Positions 34,936 through 43,762 are shown, counted from the stretch's first letter. The stretch: 64,000 nt of DNA from CAYPJE01 sp964410945 (GCA_964410945.1 CAYPJE010000004.1:62001-126000); one strand, 5' to 3'. The notes: a model not told the origin generated them from the sequence alone. Made by a program: numbers and translations.

Positions 34936-34970
34936 TATGGATGCCATCCCTCGCAGGGATGGCATCCATA
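34936..34970. repeat. Perfect 16-bp inverted repeat with 3-base loop
   Basis: Positions 34936-34951 are the exact reverse complement of 34955-34970, with CGC as loop. The hairpin lies between the thiolase operon and the convergent serine hydrolase gene. It lacks a T tract on either side, so a factor-independent terminator is not certain; it could act as a bidirectional transcription block or be a mobile palindromic element. Confidence 0.85.
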
Positions 34971-35002
34971 ATTCGAGGTCTGTGCGTGATCACATTCCAT
35001 TT

Positions 35003-36025
35003 TTATAAATATAGATCAATAATCTCATCAGCCAGGGGTGCTATACCCGGGTCTCTTCTATTAGTTAAAATAACCACAGAAATCTGATCATCCGGAAAGC
35101 GTTTGTAGACCGTCCTGAAACCGCAGGTACTCCCGGTGTGGAAAATACATCGCTTTCCTTTATAATCCTCGATATACCAGCCATAACCATAACGATCAAT
35201 ACCAGGAGTGAAAGCACGCTCCAATGTTTCCTTCGACACCAGCTTGTCGGTGTACAGGGCCTGGTCCCATTTGAACATATCCACCAGGGAAGTATAAATA
35301 CCTCCGTCACCCAGCACCGAGCTGGTCATGCTCTGGTCGTTGAAACGCACTGAATCGCCCTCAACCACATAGCCATAGGCCCGATTCGCTACTTCCGATA
35401 TTCCTTTCCGGAAGGCTACAGTATTGGTCATTCCCAATGGATCAAAAATATTTTCTTTCAGATATTCAGCAAAGGACAGTCCACTCACCTGCTCAACCAC
35501 CATTGCCAGTACGGCATAACCGGAATTGCTGTAACGGTATTCCGACCCTGACTCGAAGTATGTACTATCAACGGACTGCATCATCATCAGGACATCACGA
35601 TCCGAAACCGGTACTGTGGCTGTGTCCGGAATCAGGTTTTCGTAGGCGATCAGACCAGAGGAATGTTGCAGGAGATGCTCCATAGTAATCTGGCTACCGT
35701 ATTGGGGAAACGAGGGGAATATCTCGGTTAAGGTTGTGGTTAAATCCAATTTACCCTGGTCAACCAGGATCAACGCCGCCATAGCGGTAAACTGCTTGGT
35801 GACTGATGCCAGCCGGAAATTGGTCTGGGGTATAACCGGGATTCCCTTATCCAGATCGGCTATTCCATAGACTTTGGTCAACACTGGCTCGCCTTTTAAA
35901 ATCACCATTACCGCAGCACCGGGACGTTCACCCTGATAATCAGTAAACAGCCGGTCAACCTTTTCTTCAATGCTCTTTGAGCACCCACTTAAAATCAGAA
36001 TAGCCAGAAGCCAGTATTTATTCAT
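35003..36025 (-). CDS. Serine hydrolase of the beta-lactamase/class C PBP-like family, lipoprotein
   Basis: The 340-residue product begins with a lipoprotein signal (ILSGC, lipidated Cys15). The serine beta-lactamase fold motifs are in order: SVTK (Ser74 to Lys77), YSN in EYRYSNSGY, and HTGS near the C-terminus. Proteins of this group act as D-alanyl-D-alanine peptidases, esterases or amidases far more often than as true beta-lactamases, so antibiotic resistance should not be assumed. One base separates it from the upstream acetyltransferase gene, suggesting co-transcription. Confidence 0.88.
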   Translation of the reverse strand: MNKYWLLAILILSGCSKSIEEKVDRLFTDYQGERPGAAVMVILKGEPVLTKVYGIADLDKGIPVIPQTNFRLASVTKQFTAMAALILVDQGKLDLTTTLTEIFPSFPQYGSQITMEHLLQHSSGLIAYENLIPDTATVPVSDRDVLMMMQSVDSTYFESGSEYRYSNSGYAVLAMVVEQVSGLSFAEYLKENIFDPLGMTNTVAFRKGISEVANRAYGYVVEGDSVRFNDQSMTSSVLGDGGIYTSLVDMFKWDQALYTDKLVSKETLERAFTPGIDRYGYGWYIEDYKGKRCIFHTGSTCGFRTVYKRFPDDQISVVILTNRRDPGIAPLADEIIDLYL

Positions 36026-36026
36026 T

Positions 36027-36539
36027 TCATTTTCCTGTTACTTCAAATCTGTTGATAGATAAAAGCATGGTGATGGAATCATCGATCATGGCAACCTTCT
36101 TGAATCCCAGTGACTGATATAGAGTAATGGCCGGATTCCCGGTCTCGACACTAAGGGAGAGGGCCGGAAGACTATTATTTCTGGCACTGTCAATCAAACC
36201 GGTCAGAAGAGCCCTGCCAATACCGCAACGCCGCAGTTCAGGAATAACACCAATTCCGATTTCCGGTGTAAACCGGTCATAGTAACCAAAGGAATGATCT
36301 TCATCGGTCCACAGCCGGTACCAGGCAGCACCCACAGGTCTGCCATCAACCTCGGCAATCAGCGCGAAATCGCCAACCCGCCCCCAACCACATAGTATAT
36401 TGCTGATTTCCGGTAACTGTCGGATTTCTGCCAATTCCTTATCTGGGATTTTACCACTCCAGTTGACAGCCACTCCCAGCATTTCTTTTAAGAACTGCAT
36501 ATCACAGCGGGTACCGGTTCGGAATGTGAAATCTCTCAT
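36027..36539 (-). CDS. GNAT-family N-acetyltransferase
   Basis: The 170-residue protein contains a full GNAT fold. The acetyl-CoA-binding motif A is EIGIGVIPELRRCGIGRALL, where R-x-x-G-I-G/A forms the pyrophosphate loop, and motif B ends in AITLYQSLGFKKVAM. The N-terminal 60 residues provide the acceptor side and are not diagnostic. The acceptor could be a small molecule or a protein terminus. It is followed by the class C-like hydrolase gene after one base. No further function can be read from context. Confidence 0.87.
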   Translation of the reverse strand: MRDFTFRTGTRCDMQFLKEMLGVAVNWSGKIPDKELAEIRQLPEISNILCGWGRVGDFALIAEVDGRPVGAAWYRLWTDEDHSFGYYDRFTPEIGIGVIPELRRCGIGRALLTGLIDSARNNSLPALSLSVETGNPAITLYQSLGFKKVAMIDDSITMLLSINRFEVTGK

Positions 36540-36618
36540 CAGCCATCCAAATTGCTATTTAAAATCCGGTTATTATCAGCAGAATAATGATTTCAGCTTA
36601 ATGTTCATTCAGCCGTTC

Positions 36619-36807
36619 CTACCGTTCATTGCCACGTTTGAAATTACCAGTGAAACGGGCCATCAGAAGTTGCTGTCCTTTTTCGTCACTTTTTCCGGCG
36701 ACAGTGATGAACTTTTCAGCCTTACGACCTTTAAGGATCACAACCTGGCGCCCTTCCCATGATATCAGTACACGGGAATCCTTGGTAATTGAATAGGTAA
36801 ATCCCAT
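36619..36807 (-). CDS. Conserved small protein of unknown function (62 aa)
   Basis: A small basic protein whose layout (RVLISWEGRQVVILKGRKAEKF, then an acidic stretch and LLMARFTGNFKRGNE at the end) recalls a widespread but uncharacterised family of about 60 residues; I recognise the pattern but know no function. It has no signal peptide, membrane segment or cysteine. It starts nine bases after the end of the SGNH hydrolase gene and has GGGA upstream, so it is probably expressed with that gene. Confidence 0.7.
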   Translation of the reverse strand: MGFTYSITKDSRVLISWEGRQVVILKGRKAEKFITVAGKSDEKGQQLLMARFTGNFKRGNER

Positions 36808-36816
36808 GTTTCCCGT

Positions 36817-37668
36817 TCAATTACTGTTTACAAAGTCCCTAATCAAATCCGCTGCCATTCCGGCGGCGGTTTCGTTCAGGTGGAGTAGGTCAGTCATCAA
36901 TAAAAGTCCGTTAGCGGCAGCGATTTCATCAAAACTGCGCCCCAGAATAAAATGGGCAAAGATAGCTTTATACATCGGTGCTCTGAAACCATCATCGTAG
37001 GACAGACCGGGAACCTGGTCCTGCTCTTCCAGATAGGTCGCCATTTCTTCGCCGAGTGGCAGGTAATCAATTCCATGCCGCTCCGCCGTTTCTTCGATCA
37101 TTTTATGGTAGCGCACGGATATCTGGTAAGCGGGATGGGACAAGTCTTCCCCCAGGGGTGGTAATGACAATAAGGCAATACGGGCATCGGTTTCCGATCT
37201 CAACTGTTGGCAAATACTATCCAGGTTCTTCAGGTACCAATCATCTGTCGGCATCTGGGGCAGGCACTTCTTTTTCATCGATATATTGCCGTCCTCTTCA
37301 ACCAGTACTCCCTTACAATCGTTTGAACCGATCAGCAGTGTAATATAATCGGGCTGGCAGGCTACGATCTCGTCCAGCCGCTGGAGGACATTCCAGGCCA
37401 GATCACCATTGACACCGGCGTTCACCGTCTGAAATTCGGTTCCCAGCCTTTCACCGAGCAGATCAACATAGTTGGCGCTGACCCGGCCATGGGTGATGCT
37501 GTTGCCAGCACAAACCACTACCTTTTTTTTATGAAACAGTTGTTTATTCGCCAGGAACCAGGCCGGGTCATTGGCCGGTTTCTTATTGGCCGCATTGGTA
37601 CCATATATAATAATCAGGACCGGAACCATTACCAGTAACCCGATAATTATGATGATTGTCAGTTTCAT
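36817..37668 (-). CDS. SGNH/GDSL-family hydrolase, membrane-anchored or secreted
   Basis: The 283-residue protein opens with a hydrophobic N-terminal helix (residues 2-22) without a lipobox, so it is a secreted or anchored enzyme. The four SGNH blocks are visible: Ser in CAGNSITHG, Gly in NAGVNGD, Asn in LIGSNDC, and the Asp-x-x-His pair in TDLLHLNETAAG. Members hydrolyse carboxylic esters of lipids or glycans. Nothing in the sequence sets the substrate. The 62-residue protein gene follows by nine bases. Confidence 0.87.
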   Translation of the reverse strand: MKLTIIIIIGLLVMVPVLIIIYGTNAANKKPANDPAWFLANKQLFHKKKVVVCAGNSITHGRVSANYVDLLGERLGTEFQTVNAGVNGDLAWNVLQRLDEIVACQPDYITLLIGSNDCKGVLVEEDGNISMKKKCLPQMPTDDWYLKNLDSICQQLRSETDARIALLSLPPLGEDLSHPAYQISVRYHKMIEETAERHGIDYLPLGEEMATYLEEQDQVPGLSYDDGFRAPMYKAIFAHFILGRSFDEIAAANGLLLMTDLLHLNETAAGMAADLIRDFVNSN

Positions 37669-37798
37669 ATTATCTCCCGCTTTGAGTGGATATTAGCGAG
37701 AAGAAATAAACCATACAAAGAGGATTTTCAATTTTTAGTACTGATATAATTTTGAACAAACGTGCGTAATTTCAACAGTTAATTATTGGGAATACAAA

Positions 37799-38503
37799 AT
37801 GACAGCTGAACAAGCGTTACAGAATTTACAAAATATCGGCAATCCTGAAATGGCGGCCCATTCCCAGCGCTTTTTCAAAACCGGTCCCGGTGAGTATGGT
37901 GAAGGTGATATTATTCTGGGGATCCGGGTTCCGGTAGTGCGGCAGCAGGTGAAGCTGTTCAAGGATATGCCCCTCAATGAAATCGAAAAGCTGCTCCATT
38001 CCAAGTACCATGAAGCCCGTCTCCTGGCCCTTTTAATTATGGTTAAGCAGTTTAACCGCAAAAAGCCCGACCTCAAGTCCACGATCTATCAATTATACAT
38101 GAAAAACACCGATTACGTGAACAACTGGGATTTAGTGGACAGTTCGGCTCATTATATTGCCGGAGTCTGGCTGTTCGACAAAGACCGCCAGGTTCTGTAC
38201 GATCTGGCTCGTTCCCGCAATCTGTGGCGGCGGCGGATCGGAATGATGTCCACCTTCTGGTACATCAAGCAGGGCCAGTTCGATGATGCTCTGGCCATCG
38301 CGAAAATTCTGCTCGATGACAAGGAAGATCTGATCCACAAGGCTGTGGGCTGGATGTTGCGGGAGATCGGCAACCGCAATGGACAAGTGGAACGCAGCTT
38401 CCTGAAAGACCGCTACCATTCCATGCCCCGGACCATGCTGCGCTATGCCATCGAAAAATTTCCTGAAGCAGAGCGGAAACAATATCTGAGCGGGTCCATA
38501 TAG
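37799..38503 (+). CDS. DNA alkylation repair protein (AlkD-like HEAT-repeat glycosylase)
   Basis: AlkD removes 3- and 7-alkylated purines without flipping the base. The 234-residue protein is built from HEAT-like helical repeats, with the characteristic GIRVPVVRQQVK after the N-terminal helices, YHEARLLALLIMV, VNNWDLVDSSAHYIAG (Trp and Asp contacting DNA) and LWRRRIGMMSTFWYIKQG. The length and the conserved WD and RR pairs support an active enzyme. A TATAAT-like sequence at 37745-37750 lies 49 bases upstream of the ATG and may be part of its promoter. An aldo/keto reductase gene follows. Confidence 0.92.
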   Translation: MTAEQALQNLQNIGNPEMAAHSQRFFKTGPGEYGEGDIILGIRVPVVRQQVKLFKDMPLNEIEKLLHSKYHEARLLALLIMVKQFNRKKPDLKSTIYQLYMKNTDYVNNWDLVDSSAHYIAGVWLFDKDRQVLYDLARSRNLWRRRIGMMSTFWYIKQGQFDDALAIAKILLDDKEDLIHKAVGWMLREIGNRNGQVERSFLKDRYHSMPRTMLRYAIEKFPEAERKQYLSGSI

Positions 38504-38528
38504 CCAATCTTATTCAGAAAGGAATACC

Positions 38529-39497
38529 ATGCAATATTCTAATTTAGGTCGTACCGGATTGAAAGTTAGCCGCTTGTGCCTGGGTACCATGAATTTCGAT
38601 CCCCACACCACGGAAAAAGACAGCTTTGCCATCATGGATAAAGCCCTGGATGAGGGTATAAATTTCTTTGATACCGCCAATGTATATGGCTGGAAAACCG
38701 GTGAAGGCATCACCGAGCAAATTGTCGGACGCTGGCTGGCCCAGGGGGACCGGCGTGATAAGATCGTGCTGGCAACCAAAGTATATGGTAAAATGGGGGC
38801 CGGTGAAAACGACCGTGGATTATCAGCCTATCATATTAAAGAAGCTGCCGAAGACAGTCTCAGGCGTCTCCAGACTGACCATATCGACCTGTATCAGATG
38901 CATCATGTGGATCGTTCCACCCCCTGGGATGAAATCTGGCAGGCTATGGAACAACTGGTTCAGGAAGGAAAAGTCATCTATGTAGGCAGCAGCAATTTTG
39001 CCGGGATTCATATCGTGCAAGCCCAGTATGAAGCTCTGAAGCGCAATTTCCTTGGACTGGTTTCCGAGCAGAGCCTTTACAATTTGAATGCCCGCATGAT
39101 CGAACTTGAGGTGATCCCGGCCTTGAAGGAACTCGGCCTGGGATTGATTCCATGGAGCCCATTGGGCAGTGGGCTGTTAGGTGGTATTCTGCAAAAATCG
39201 GATTCTGCTCGCCGAGATGGCGATGAAGTTCAGAAAAATGTCGAAAAGCATCGTACACAGTTGGAGAAATATGAACGATTATGTGCCGATCTTGGTGAAC
39301 ATCCCGCTGACGTGGCTCTGGCCTGGCTGTTGCACAATCCGGTGGTTACCGCTCCTATCATCGGACCACGGACAATGGAGCAGTTTGTAGGTAGCTTGCG
39401 TGCTTTGAATATCAGCCTGTCAGATGCTACATTGAAAAAACTGGATGAAATCTTCCCCGGACCGGGTGGAGAGGCACCGGAGGCTTATGCCTGGTAA
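38529..39497 (+). CDS. Aldo/keto reductase
   Basis: An NADPH-dependent carbonyl reductase of the (beta/alpha)8 type, 322 residues. The catalytic tetrad is recognisable: Asp and Tyr in FFDTANVYGW, Lys in VLATKVYG and His in LYQMHHVD. The NADP-binding region GPRTMEQFVGSLRAL near residue 280 and the preceding RSD-like segment are typical of the group related to YhdN/Tas. Substrates are usually broad. AAAGGA precedes the ATG. Its last 11 bases overlap the start of the PAP2 phosphatase gene. Confidence 0.93.
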   Translation: MQYSNLGRTGLKVSRLCLGTMNFDPHTTEKDSFAIMDKALDEGINFFDTANVYGWKTGEGITEQIVGRWLAQGDRRDKIVLATKVYGKMGAGENDRGLSAYHIKEAAEDSLRRLQTDHIDLYQMHHVDRSTPWDEIWQAMEQLVQEGKVIYVGSSNFAGIHIVQAQYEALKRNFLGLVSEQSLYNLNARMIELEVIPALKELGLGLIPWSPLGSGLLGGILQKSDSARRDGDEVQKNVEKHRTQLEKYERLCADLGEHPADVALAWLLHNPVVTAPIIGPRTMEQFVGSLRALNISLSDATLKKLDEIFPGPGGEAPEAYAW

Positions 39498-40314
39498 ATC
39501 AATTGTCAATTACGAATTACGAGTCATCAATAATTTTTTCAGGTGGGTAATTTTCCTGATAGCGATCGTGCCCCTGATCGCCTCATCACCCTATGAATCA
39601 GGATGGAAAACCGATGGCAGCATTTTATTCGCTAATCTTGCCATTGATCTGATAGCTCGTTCAACAGAAGATAATTCATTGCTCACTACCAATGAGATAA
39701 AAGCATTATCACGAGAAGATGTCAATCATTTTGATCGCAGTGCAACTTACAATTACAGCGAATCCGCCGACCTGGCCAGTGACATCCTTGTTAATATCTG
39801 TGCTGCTGCTCCAGCCCTGCTGATCGCCACCGATAATAATATTCGCAGTGACTGGAAAACCGTCAGCCTGATGTACCTGGAGATGTTTGTTCTTGCCGAC
39901 AACCTGCCTGATATAGCCAAAGCGTTGAGTGGACGGCTGCGTCCGTTTGTTTATAATCCCGAGGTGCCATTGGAAAAGAAACTCGAGTCCACCAGCGCCC
40001 GACGGTCATTTTTCTCCGGGCATACCACAATGGCTTTCGCCGGGGCGGTGCTGACAGCCAGGATGTACTCGGATTACTACCCTGAATCCAAATGGGATCC
40101 GTACCTGACTACCGGTTTGCTGACAACGGCCGGACTGGTCGGTTATTACCGCTATGCGGCTGGTGCCCACTACCCTTCCGATGTGCTGGTTGGGGCGGTC
40201 GTGGGTTCGGCCATTGGATATTTTATTCCGGTTCTGCACCGGAGTAATCAATCGGCTGAAGTTAATATCCAGACAATTCCCCAATTCTCGCTTCGCTTAA
40301 GTATTCCATTTTAA
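39487..40314 (+). CDS. PAP2-superfamily phosphatase
   Basis: From this start 275 residues. The three phosphatase blocks are present: KALSGRLRP (Lys-x6-Arg-Pro type), FFSGHTTM and RYAAGAHYPSDVLVGA with the second catalytic His. Hydrophobic segments at the N-terminus (VIFLIAIVPLIA) and in the C-terminal half suggest a membrane or secreted enzyme acting on lipid phosphates such as undecaprenyl diphosphate or phosphatidic acid. The ATG at 39487 has GGAGG just upstream and overlaps the reductase stop by 11 bases; an ATG at 39445 would add a charged extension. Confidence 0.85.
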   Translation: MPGKSIVNYELRVINNFFRWVIFLIAIVPLIASSPYESGWKTDGSILFANLAIDLIARSTEDNSLLTTNEIKALSREDVNHFDRSATYNYSESADLASDILVNICAAAPALLIATDNNIRSDWKTVSLMYLEMFVLADNLPDIAKALSGRLRPFVYNPEVPLEKKLESTSARRSFFSGHTTMAFAGAVLTARMYSDYYPESKWDPYLTTGLLTTAGLVGYYRYAAGAHYPSDVLVGAVVGSAIGYFIPVLHRSNQSAEVNIQTIPQFSLRLSIPF

Positions 40315-40398
40315 ATCCAGGGTTCCCTGCTGATTATTCATCTACAGCAGATTAAATTCCTACCACTCAATTAGTACATATTCAATAATCTGGACATT

Positions 40399-40905
40399 AT
40401 GGCTATACAAGAAAAACTGATAAGGATAATCATCACCGGCGGGACCTTCGACAAGGAATATAATGAACTGAGCGGCAACCTGTTCTTCAAGGATTCCCAT
40501 GTGGGCGGTATGTTGAAGCTGGGCCGTTCACGGCTGAATGTAAACATTCGCACTCTGATGATGGTGGACAGTACCGAAATGACCGATGATGACCGCGAGA
40601 TCATTGCCAATAATTGTGAAAAAGCTGAAGAAAGCCAGATTGTCGTTACCCATGGAACCGACACCATGGTGGATACAGCCCGGATTATAGCTGAGCGCAA
40701 TCTGGATAAAACCATAATCATTACCGGCGCCATGATTCCCTACACTTTCGGTAGTTCCGACGGTATGTTTAATCTGGGCAGCGCAATCGCCTTTGTCCAG
40801 ACGCTGCCAGCAGGCGTCTACATCGCCATGAATGGCCGCTACTTCCACTGGGATAATGTTCGTAAAAACACCCGGATCGGTGAATTTGAGGATCTGACAG
40901 GATAA
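40399..40905 (+). CDS. Short asparaginase-like protein (N-terminal domain only)
   Basis: A 168-residue protein equal to the N-terminal domain of type I/II L-asparaginases. The first catalytic Thr is in IITGGTFDKEY and the Thr-Asp pair in VVTHGTDTMVDTA. The C-terminal domain of about 130-150 residues, which completes the active site of the dimer, is absent, and the ORF ends cleanly after IGEFEDLTG. Stand-alone versions of this domain are known in many genomes but their activity is not established. It lies six bases before the radical SAM gene. Confidence 0.82.
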   Translation: MAIQEKLIRIIITGGTFDKEYNELSGNLFFKDSHVGGMLKLGRSRLNVNIRTLMMVDSTEMTDDDREIIANNCEKAEESQIVVTHGTDTMVDTARIIAERNLDKTIIITGAMIPYTFGSSDGMFNLGSAIAFVQTLPAGVYIAMNGRYFHWDNVRKNTRIGEFEDLTG

Positions 40906-40911
40906 CTCCAT

Positions 40912-42102
40912 TTGGTGAATAAGCCCTATCATGTAATTGCCAAACCGGCCGGTGCTGCCTGCAATCTTGATTGTACTTATTGTTTTTACCTTGAAAAGGA
41001 AAATATTTATCCCTCCCCCCACTCCAATCACCGAATGCCTATCCAGGTTGCCGAAGCTTTAATAGAACAAAAATTATCCGAGGATCGAACGTCCCAGTTT
41101 TTCACCTGGCAGGGTGGTGAACCTACTTTAATGGGTATTGATTACTTTCGACAGATCGTAGAAATCCAGCAACGCCTTGGCGCTGGGAAAAAAATCGAAA
41201 ACACTCTACAGACCAATGGTATCCTGCTGAATGACGAATGGTGCCAGTTTCTATCAGAAAATGATTTTTTAGTTGGGATCTCAATCGATGGTCCGCCCCA
41301 CTATCATGATAAATACCGGGTCGATAAAGGCGGTCATCCTACTTTCAAGTCTGTGATGAGAGGAATTGATTTTCTGAATAAATACCAGGTGGAATTCAAT
41401 ACATTGACAGTAGTCAATGACCATAACGGCGACCAACCACTGGAGGTATATGAATTCCTTAAGGAGATCGGCAGCACCTATTTACAGTTCATTCCCATCG
41501 TGGATCGGTACACGCCTGTTGGTTCATCTGACACCAGCGTTACGCCCTGGTCAGTCCGACCGAAGCAGTTTGGGGAATTCCTGATCGAAATATTTGACTA
41601 TTGGGTTCGTAATGATGTTGGTAAAATATTCGTCCAGCATTTTGATGTGGCCCTGGAGGCCTGGTATGGTCAGCCCGCAAGCCTCTGCGTATTCAATCCC
41701 GTCTGCGGCCGGTCACCGGCCCTGGAACACAATGGCGATCTGTATTCCTGCGATCATTACGTTCATCCCGATTACCGGCTGGGTAATATTACCGATAAAC
41801 CGCTGGGCGACCTGGTTGGATCGGATAAACAATTAAAATTCGGCCGGGATAAAAAGGACACCTTGCCAGCTTACTGTACTAACTGCGATGTAAAATTCGT
41901 CTGTCAAGGTGGCTGCCCGAAGAATCGATTTATTCATACTCCGGACGGCCGACCGGGACTGAATTACCTCTGCCCGGCCTATCATTCCTTCTTCAGACAT
42001 ATCGATCCCTATATGAAGTATATGGTACAGGAATTACGTTACCGCCGATCACCGGCCAATGTGATGGAATGGATACGCCAAAGCAGTACGAATACTGATT
42101 GA
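40912..42102 (+). CDS. Anaerobic sulfatase-maturating enzyme-like radical SAM protein
   Basis: Such enzymes oxidise a Cys or Ser of sulfatases to formylglycine. The 396-residue protein binds a first 4Fe-4S cluster through Cys17, Cys21 and Cys24 (CNLDCTYCFYLEK), has the GGEPTLMG and QTNG motifs, and ends in a SPASM region with Cys clusters in VCGRSPALE, CDHYVHPDYRLGN and YCTNCDVKFVCQGGCPKNRF. The opening KPAGAACNLDC strongly resembles the AslB/AtsB group. The start is TTG, or GTG one codon later. No sulfatase gene is present in the window, so the target must be elsewhere or of another kind. Confidence 0.9.
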   Translation: MVNKPYHVIAKPAGAACNLDCTYCFYLEKENIYPSPHSNHRMPIQVAEALIEQKLSEDRTSQFFTWQGGEPTLMGIDYFRQIVEIQQRLGAGKKIENTLQTNGILLNDEWCQFLSENDFLVGISIDGPPHYHDKYRVDKGGHPTFKSVMRGIDFLNKYQVEFNTLTVVNDHNGDQPLEVYEFLKEIGSTYLQFIPIVDRYTPVGSSDTSVTPWSVRPKQFGEFLIEIFDYWVRNDVGKIFVQHFDVALEAWYGQPASLCVFNPVCGRSPALEHNGDLYSCDHYVHPDYRLGNITDKPLGDLVGSDKQLKFGRDKKDTLPAYCTNCDVKFVCQGGCPKNRFIHTPDGRPGLNYLCPAYHSFFRHIDPYMKYMVQELRYRRSPANVMEWIRQSSTNTD

Positions 42103-42136
42103 TTGTCGTATATTCCCCCCTCTTAGGAGGATAGTT

Positions 42137-43132
42137 ATGGGGAAAAGATTAAAAATCGGCTGCGGTTCAGTATTACTGATTCTATTGGTTTTTTGTGCAA
42201 TAATCTATTTTTCACTCATCCATGGTCCCGGTCCCTTTGAGTTTAATAAAGATCATCCTTTTAAATCGGAACGAGCCAAAAACAGATACCTGACCAGATA
42301 TGATCAGCGCTCTCTTGAATGGCCTGTCTATCATGAGGATCGTTTGATACCTACCAGCGATGGCACTACTTTTGTGCGAATTAGTGGTCCAACAGAAGCA
42401 CCTGCTTTAGTCCTGCTCCATTCCGCTTCGGCCAATAACCTGATGTGGCTTCCCAATATTGAAGGCCTGGCTCGGAAATTCAGGGTCTATGCCATCGATA
42501 ATATCTATGATTTCGGCCGCAGCACCTATCTCCGTGAATTCACTACTCCTGATGATCATGTGAATTGGCTGGATGAGTTGTTCACTGAACTGGGCCTTGA
42601 TAAAAATATCAATCTGGCCGGATTATCCTATGGTGGCTGGCTGACCAGCCAGTACGCCCTGGTACACCCGGAGCGTTTGAACAAAGTTGCCCTTCTTGCA
42701 CCAGTAGCTACCGTTCACCAACTACCGCTGGAATGGGCTACAGTTGCCCTGAAGGCCCTTCTCCCCCACAAGTATTTCATGACCAGGATGATGGAATGGA
42801 TGTTCCCGATCCTGATAAAATCCGAGGAAGGCCGTCGTTATGCTGATGTTCTGGTGGATGATGCCTACCTGGGGCTGCGCTCCTTCAAACTGAAAATGAT
42901 GGTCAATCCCACTGTTCTGACTGATGAAGAATTGGCTGGAATCGAAGTTCCCGTCCTGTACATGGTCGGTGACCAGGAGGTGATATATCCGCCGGAGGCA
43001 GCTATGGAACGATTGAACAGGGTCGCCCCACAGATTGAGACAATCCTGGTGGAAAATGCCGGGCATGATCTGACCATCGTTCAGGCGGAATTTACCAATT
43101 CAGAATTAATTCAATTTTTTCTGGAACCATAG
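42137..43132 (+). CDS. Alpha/beta hydrolase, N-terminally membrane-anchored
   Basis: The 331-residue protein has an N-terminal hydrophobic helix (residues 8-27, VLLILLVFCAIIYFSLI) and an alpha/beta-hydrolase domain. The nucleophile elbow is GLSYGGW, the acid lies in MVGDQEVIYPP and the His in NAGHDLTIV. An oxyanion-hole LLHSASANNLMW segment precedes. The fold includes many esterases, lipases and peptidases and the substrate cannot be read. AGGAGG lies upstream of the ATG (TTAGGAGGATAGTT). It follows the radical SAM gene by 34 bases. Confidence 0.88.
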   Translation: MGKRLKIGCGSVLLILLVFCAIIYFSLIHGPGPFEFNKDHPFKSERAKNRYLTRYDQRSLEWPVYHEDRLIPTSDGTTFVRISGPTEAPALVLLHSASANNLMWLPNIEGLARKFRVYAIDNIYDFGRSTYLREFTTPDDHVNWLDELFTELGLDKNINLAGLSYGGWLTSQYALVHPERLNKVALLAPVATVHQLPLEWATVALKALLPHKYFMTRMMEWMFPILIKSEEGRRYADVLVDDAYLGLRSFKLKMMVNPTVLTDEELAGIEVPVLYMVGDQEVIYPPEAAMERLNRVAPQIETILVENAGHDLTIVQAEFTNSELIQFFLEP

Positions 43133-43300
43133 ATAGTTGGTTGTTATTAATCGAATAACTTGATAGTTTCCAATAATTAGCGGATGGGATATTCAATCAC
43201 AATACGATTTGTTTATAGCAATGGGAATCATTGTACCACTGTTCTGTCATCGATTTTTTTTAGCTTCACGAAATCAATTAAAATTATAAGGAGATCAATT

Positions 43301-43762
43301 ATGGAACTATCACCTGGTTTAATCTGGTTTCTGGTTGGTGTGGTATTCCTGCTGGCCGAATTCCTGCTGCCTGGTTTCATTTTGATGTTTTTTACAGCCG
43401 GCTGCTGGATAGTAGCCCTGATCCTGTGGGGATTTGACATCGGGGTAACCACTCAAATAACAATCTTTATCATTACATCGCTGATACTGCTGCTGACCCT
43501 GCGGAAATACAGTATGAAGGTTTTCAAGGGTTCCACCAGGGATGACGTCGATGATGATTACACTAATTCCAAAATTGGAATGACAGCCGAAGTTACCAAG
43601 CAGATCACGCCTGAATTGCCGGGAGAGATCAAGGTGGCCGGAAGTTTCTGGCGGGCCAGCGCTGATGAAACTATCGAACCGGGAACGGCTGTAAAAATAG
43701 TCAATCAGGAGTCAAAAGATGGCCTGACCTTTGAAGTAGAATCAACCGGAGGGGAAAAATGA
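43301..43762 (+). CDS. NfeD-like membrane protein
   Basis: From this start 153 residues: two or three membrane helices (about residues 5-30 and 38-66) with the NfeD opening WFLVGVVFLLAEFLLPG, then a soluble beta-barrel OB-type domain (about 90-150, IGMTAEVTKQITP and GEIKVAGSFWRA). NfeD short forms act with SPFH/stomatin proteins in membrane microdomains. The start has AAGGAG nine bases upstream; the longer reading from 43184 is unlikely because it lies in AT-rich non-conserved sequence. It overlaps the SPFH gene by four bases (ATGA). Confidence 0.92.
   Translation: MELSPGLIWFLVGVVFLLAEFLLPGFILMFFTAGCWIVALILWGFDIGVTTQITIFIITSLILLLTLRKYSMKVFKGSTRDDVDDDYTNSKIGMTAEVTKQITPELPGEIKVAGSFWRASADETIEPGTAVKIVNQESKDGLTFEVESTGGEK

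Noticed and set aside
35003..36025. True beta-lactamase (resistance gene)
   Set aside because: Only the general SxxK/YxN/HTG pattern is present; lipoprotein form and family suggest a peptidase or esterase.
43184..43300. Long NfeD reading from an upstream ATG
   Set aside because: AT-rich leader, while the ATG at 43301 has AAGGAG and begins the conserved part.
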